Shown here: piece after piece, positions 6,413 through 8,544 of the stretch
Layout of the letters: every line of letters begins with the position of its first letter
How positions within the stretch are numbered: position 1 is the first letter of the stretch
Assembly (NCBI GenBank): GCA_011192085.1
Contig: DUEQ01000477.1
Coordinates: forward strand, 1-8,544
DNA: 8,544 bases
Reading direction: 5' to 3'
From: Caldilineae bacterium
GTDB taxonomy: Bacteria; Chloroflexota; Anaerolineae; J102
Notes under the pieces: model-generated
What the model was told of the DNA's origin: nothing
The model's database searches: none
What the model saw: only the letters and a program-made list of their open reading frames with translations
Program-made: the position numbers and the translations under genes

Positions 6413-7267
6413 CCTCTCTCTCGTTTTCTCTCCCTGCTGTTGCTGTGCCTGATGGCGCTGACGCTGGCCCCTGGGCTGGCCCGGGCTCAGGAGGATGCGC
6501 CCCCTCCGGGATGCGTCGATGTGCTCGCGGATCCCGGCTTCGAGCGGGATGACGTTTGGATCTTCACCCAGACCGCGAGTCCAGGCTTTTTCGATGCGAC
6601 CACGGCCTACGCGGGCGAGCGCTCCGCGTTTCTGGGGTTGGGAGATGAAGCGGCGGATCAGAATGTGGATTCGACGGTGTGGCAGCAGGTGCAGTTGCCC
6701 GAGGCCGACGCCATCACCGCGACGGTGCAGGTGCGCTTACGTTCGGGCGATGAGAATGACCGGTGGTATGTGGTCATCTGGGACCTGGCCACCGATGAAT
6801 CGACGATTTTGTTGTATGAGCCCATGGCGCGGGGAGAGTGGCAGGCCCGAACCCTGGATTTGAGCGATTTCGCGGGGAGGGAGGTGTTATTCGTGGTGGG
6901 GGTGCACAATGACGGCGCGGGAGAGAAAGCCGCACTGTGGGTGGATGAGGCCCGAGCCATGGCCTGCAGCCAGGCGTTGACCTCGTCGCCGTCCCCGACG
7001 CCGGAGAACATATCTACGCCTACCCGCACGCCCACGGCCACGCCGTCCCCCACGCTCACGCCCACGGCCACCGTCACGCCCTCTCCCACTTGGACGCCCG
7101 CGCCGCAGCCCAGTCCATCGCCCACCGCCACCCTTATTCCACTCGTCACCCCTGGCGCGTCTCGCCGCGGCGGCCTGCCCGATAACAACGCCCTGCCCAT
7201 GGCCGCGGCCATCGCGCTCAGCGGCATGACCGCGCTGATCGTCGTCATCACCCATCTGCGCCGATAA
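6407..7267 (+). CDS. Secreted membrane-anchored protein with carbohydrate-binding-like domain and Thr/Pro linker
   Basis: A 286-residue protein from GTG 6407. Residues 1-27 form a signal peptide (VNPLSR, a Leu-rich core, cleavage after ALARA-like GLARA). A compact beta-rich domain follows (about 36-187), starting GCVDVLADPGFE and ending VDEARAMAC. This looks like a jelly-roll carbohydrate-binding or galactose-binding-like domain, and its boundary Cys36 and Cys187 could form a disulfide. A low-complexity Ser/Thr/Pro linker (about 193-247, units such as TPTATPSPT) leads to GGLPDNN and one membrane helix (about 262-282) with a HLRR tail that should hold the C-terminus in the membrane. The domain would be displayed outside the cell. 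No catalytic motif is visible, so the ligand is unknown. The frame is open back to a TTG at 6335 in the repeat element; that start would push the signal core inward and is less likely. GGTGA ten bases upstream is a weak ribosome site. Confidence 0.75.
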   Translation: MNPLSRFLSLLLLCLMALTLAPGLARAQEDAPPPGCVDVLADPGFERDDVWIFTQTASPGFFDATTAYAGERSAFLGLGDEAADQNVDSTVWQQVQLPEADAITATVQVRLRSGDENDRWYVVIWDLATDESTILLYEPMARGEWQARTLDLSDFAGREVLFVVGVHNDGAGEKAALWVDEARAMACSQALTSSPSPTPENISTPTRTPTATPSPTLTPTATVTPSPTWTPAPQPSPSPTATLIPLVTPGASRRGGLPDNNALPMAAAIALSGMTALIVVITHLRR

Positions 7268-7323
7268 ACCCCGGGTTTTCCCTCCAAAACGCTGTCAAAA
7301 CCGCCCAAAAACCAGGAGCGGGC

Positions 7324-7352
7324 TTGCATCTTGCCCTCGAAGGTGTTAGGAT
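7324..7352 (+). promoter_or_regulatory. Possible promoter of the DUF1385 gene
   Basis: TTGCAT (7324-7329) and TAGGAT (7347-7352) are spaced by 17 bases. They match the sigma-70 boxes at 3 and 4 of 6 positions. Transcription from about 7359 would place the 7372-7391 hairpin in the leader. The match is weak, but it lies in the only gap before the gene. Confidence 0.3.
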
Positions 7353-7371
7353 CGAGATGAAATCATGCGCA

Positions 7372-7391
7372 ACCTCGTTTTACAACGAGGT
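7372..7391 (+). promoter_or_regulatory. Perfect 8-bp stem-loop in the DUF1385 leader
   Basis: ACCTCGTT (7372-7379) pairs exactly with AACGAGGT (7384-7391) around a TTAC tetraloop, 29 bases before the ATG at 7421. No T-tract follows, so it is not an intrinsic terminator. It could be an operator palindrome or an mRNA leader hairpin. Nothing in the sequence shows which. Confidence 0.5.
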
Positions 7392-7420
7392 GTATGCCAC
7401 TCTCCACCAACCATTGACTT

Positions 7421-8371
7421 ATGAGTGAATTCTACTACGGCGGACAGGCCGTGATCGAAGGCGTGATGATGCGCGGGCAGCGCCGCGTGGCTGTGGCCGT
7501 GCGCAATCCCGATGGCGAGATCATCGTCCACGAGGAGCCTTTGCCCGAACGCATCTATCGCAGCCGTTGGAGCAAAACGCCCTTCTTGCGCGGGCTTGTG
7601 CTGTTGTGGGATGCGCTGGTGCTGGGAACGAGGGCGCTGATGTGGTCTGCGGATGTGGCCCTGGGTGAGGATGAGGAGGACGCGCAAGGGTTCAGCGGGC
7701 CGGTGGCCTGGGGAACTATCGCGTTGTCCTTGATCCTTGGCGTCGCGCTTTTCTTCCTGCTGCCCACGGGCGTGGCCCATCTCAGCGAGAGTCTGCTGGG
7801 CCTTTCCAAATACGCCAGCGCCGTCCTCGAAGGTTTTTTCCGTCTCTTCCTGTTCATCGCCTACCTGGTCCTCATCGCCCGCAGCGAGGAGATCAAGCGG
7901 GTGTTCATGTATCATGGCGCGGAGCACAAGACCATCAACGCGTATGAGGCGGGGGAGATCATGACGCCCGAGAACGTGGCGAAGCACTCCACCCGCCACA
8001 CCCGCTGCGGCACGAGCTTCCTCCTGTTCGTTGTGCTGATCAGCATCATCCTGTTCATCCCTCTGCAATTCGACATCTGGTGGCTGCGACTCCTCTCCCG
8101 GTTGATCTTGATCCCCGTCGTCGCGGGCATTTCCTATGAGGTATTGCGCATCAGCACCCGGTATCAGGACCGCGCACTGATGAAGATCATCATCTGGCCT
8201 GGGCTGGCCATGCAGAAATTGACCACCCGGGAGCCCACACTGGATATGCTGGAGGTCGCGATCCAGGCGTTGGCCCCGGTCCTGGCCGCGGATGGATTGG
8301 AGCTGCCCGCGCCCGCGGAGGAGGCCTCCGGGCTTTCCGCTCCGCAGCCGGAGCTTGTTCCTACCACGTGA
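7421..8371 (+). CDS. DUF1385 (YqhQ-family) integral membrane protein
   Basis: A 316-residue protein with every conserved block of DUF1385: YYGGQAVIEGVMMRG at 5-19, RVFMYHGAEHKTINAYE at 160-176 (His165, Glu168, His169), HTRCGTSF at 193-200 (Cys196), and WPGLAMQKLTTREP at 259-272. Membrane segments lie near 97-115, 138-153, 200-217 and 222-240. The conserved His/Glu/Cys cluster suggests metal binding or catalysis, but the biochemical role of the family is not established. Residues after about 290 form a Pro/Glu-rich tail that is probably variable. ATG 7421 is the only sensible start: the family begins a few residues before GGQAVIEGVMMRG, and an in-frame TGA (7415-7417) lies just upstream. No Shine-Dalgarno sequence is visible. 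It may be the start of its own transcription unit; nothing downstream in the window follows it as a gene. Confidence 0.93.
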   Translation: MSEFYYGGQAVIEGVMMRGQRRVAVAVRNPDGEIIVHEEPLPERIYRSRWSKTPFLRGLVLLWDALVLGTRALMWSADVALGEDEEDAQGFSGPVAWGTIALSLILGVALFFLLPTGVAHLSESLLGLSKYASAVLEGFFRLFLFIAYLVLIARSEEIKRVFMYHGAEHKTINAYEAGEIMTPENVAKHSTRHTRCGTSFLLFVVLISIILFIPLQFDIWWLRLLSRLILIPVVAGISYEVLRISTRYQDRALMKIIIWPGLAMQKLTTREPTLDMLEVAIQALAPVLAADGLELPAPAEEASGLSAPQPELVPTT

Positions 8372-8376
8372 CGCTA

Positions 8377-8437
8377 TTGAAAAGTGAAAAAGGGCGGTCG
8401 TCGCCAGGTCGCCAATCCTGAACCGTGAACTGTGAAT
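8377..8437 (+). repeat. Degenerate GTGAA-type repeats after the DUF1385 gene
   Basis: Beginning 5 bases past the stop codon, TTGAAAAGTGAAAAAGG (8377-8393) recalls the AAGTGAAAA text at 1072-1098 and 6362-6371. GAACCGTGAACTGTGAAT (8420-8437) recalls 6392-6412. Between them GGCGGTCGTCGCC (8393-8405) could form a 4-bp stem, but no T-run follows. Confidence 0.4.
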
Positions 8438-8544
8438 TTAGAACGGACTTACGCATTGCGACGCTGGCCGCCCGCTCCAAATGGTCCATAAGAGATTCAT
8501 AGGTTGTGCAAACAGACGTTGGTCATCCAGCGTTTTGTCTTGAA
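8438..8544. other. Right-edge non-coding stretch, no gene recognised
   Basis: These 107 bases contain stop codons in every forward frame and no start with a credible ribosome site. GGACTTACGCATTGCG (8445-8460) resembles the kind of sequence seen at ends of some insertion elements, but the partner end would be outside the window. A short minus-strand frame here is open but has no recognisable similarity. Confidence 0.3.

Noticed and set aside
7266..7279. AAACCCCGGGTTTT palindrome after the secreted-protein gene as a terminator
   Set aside because: Only a 5-bp stem with a three-base loop is possible, and no poly-T run follows.
6658..7329. 223-codon minus-strand open frame with Val/Gly repeats (VGVSVGDGVAVG type)
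   Set aside because: The repeats are the antisense reading of the Thr/Pro linker codons, so they are not an independent protein.
7346..8068. 240-codon minus-strand open frame opposite the DUF1385 gene
   Set aside because: It is Gln/His/Arg-rich with no domain, and it mirrors a highly conserved plus-strand protein.
8372..8525. Minus-strand frame reading MDHLERAASVAMRKSV as a gene end
   Set aside because: The peptide looks coding-like, but the frame has an in-frame stop shortly upstream, no ribosome site, and runs on into repeat text without similarity to a known family.
1..8544. CRISPR array, tRNA, rRNA or riboswitch
   Set aside because: No regularly spaced direct repeats, cloverleaf, rRNA core or known aptamer pattern was seen on reading both strands.

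Overview
The window is a moderately GC-rich bacterial chromosome segment that mostly encodes cell-envelope functions. It has no RNA genes, CRISPR array or complete insertion sequence. The best guess for the source is a Chloroflexota (Anaerolineae/Caldilineae-like) bacterium. This rests on the DUF1385 membrane protein, the secreted protein with a Thr/Pro linker, the DUF2142-type membrane protein and a Wzz-like protein without an attached kinase. No phylogenetic marker is present, so this is inference.

Layout from left to right. The last 18 codons of an upstream plus-strand gene end at 59, followed by a strong rho-independent terminator (100-130). A plus-strand lipoprotein with an endonuclease/exonuclease/phosphatase fold follows (174-1001). 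Next is a compact minus-strand operon of four genes, transcribed from about 5480 down to 1109: a MobA/GlmU-like nucleotidyltransferase, a PAP2 phosphatase, a Wzz-type chain-length/polysaccharide co-polymerase protein and a large DUF2142/GT-C-like membrane protein. The first and last gene pairs each overlap by 4 bases (ATGA and TTGA), and a TATAAT-type promoter with a good ribosome binding site precedes the operon. Together these genes look like part of a lipid-linked surface glycan pathway, covering nucleotide-sugar supply, carrier recycling, chain-length control and polyprenol-dependent transfer. The substrates cannot be read from sequence.

Divergent from the operon, 5520-6142 holds the wreck of a UV DNA-damage endonuclease (uvsE). 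The N-terminal third is gone and three one-base frameshifts break the rest, yet nearly all C-terminal active-site motifs can be read by switching frames. Directly behind it is a non-coding, repeat-rich stretch (6150-6412) that contains a MITE-like structure of about 189 bp bounded by inverted GACCTGTATAGTT ends and a perfect 12-bp inner inverted repeat.

The right part carries two plus-strand genes: a secreted protein with a carbohydrate-binding-like domain, a Thr/Pro linker and a C-terminal membrane anchor (6407-7267), and a DUF1385/YqhQ-family membrane protein (7421-8371) preceded by a perfect 8-bp stem-loop. The last 173 bases hold degenerate GTGAA-type repeats and no complete gene.

The most notable features are the unannotatable uvsE remnant, the short repeat family that sits just behind plus-strand stop codons, and the inverted-repeat element.
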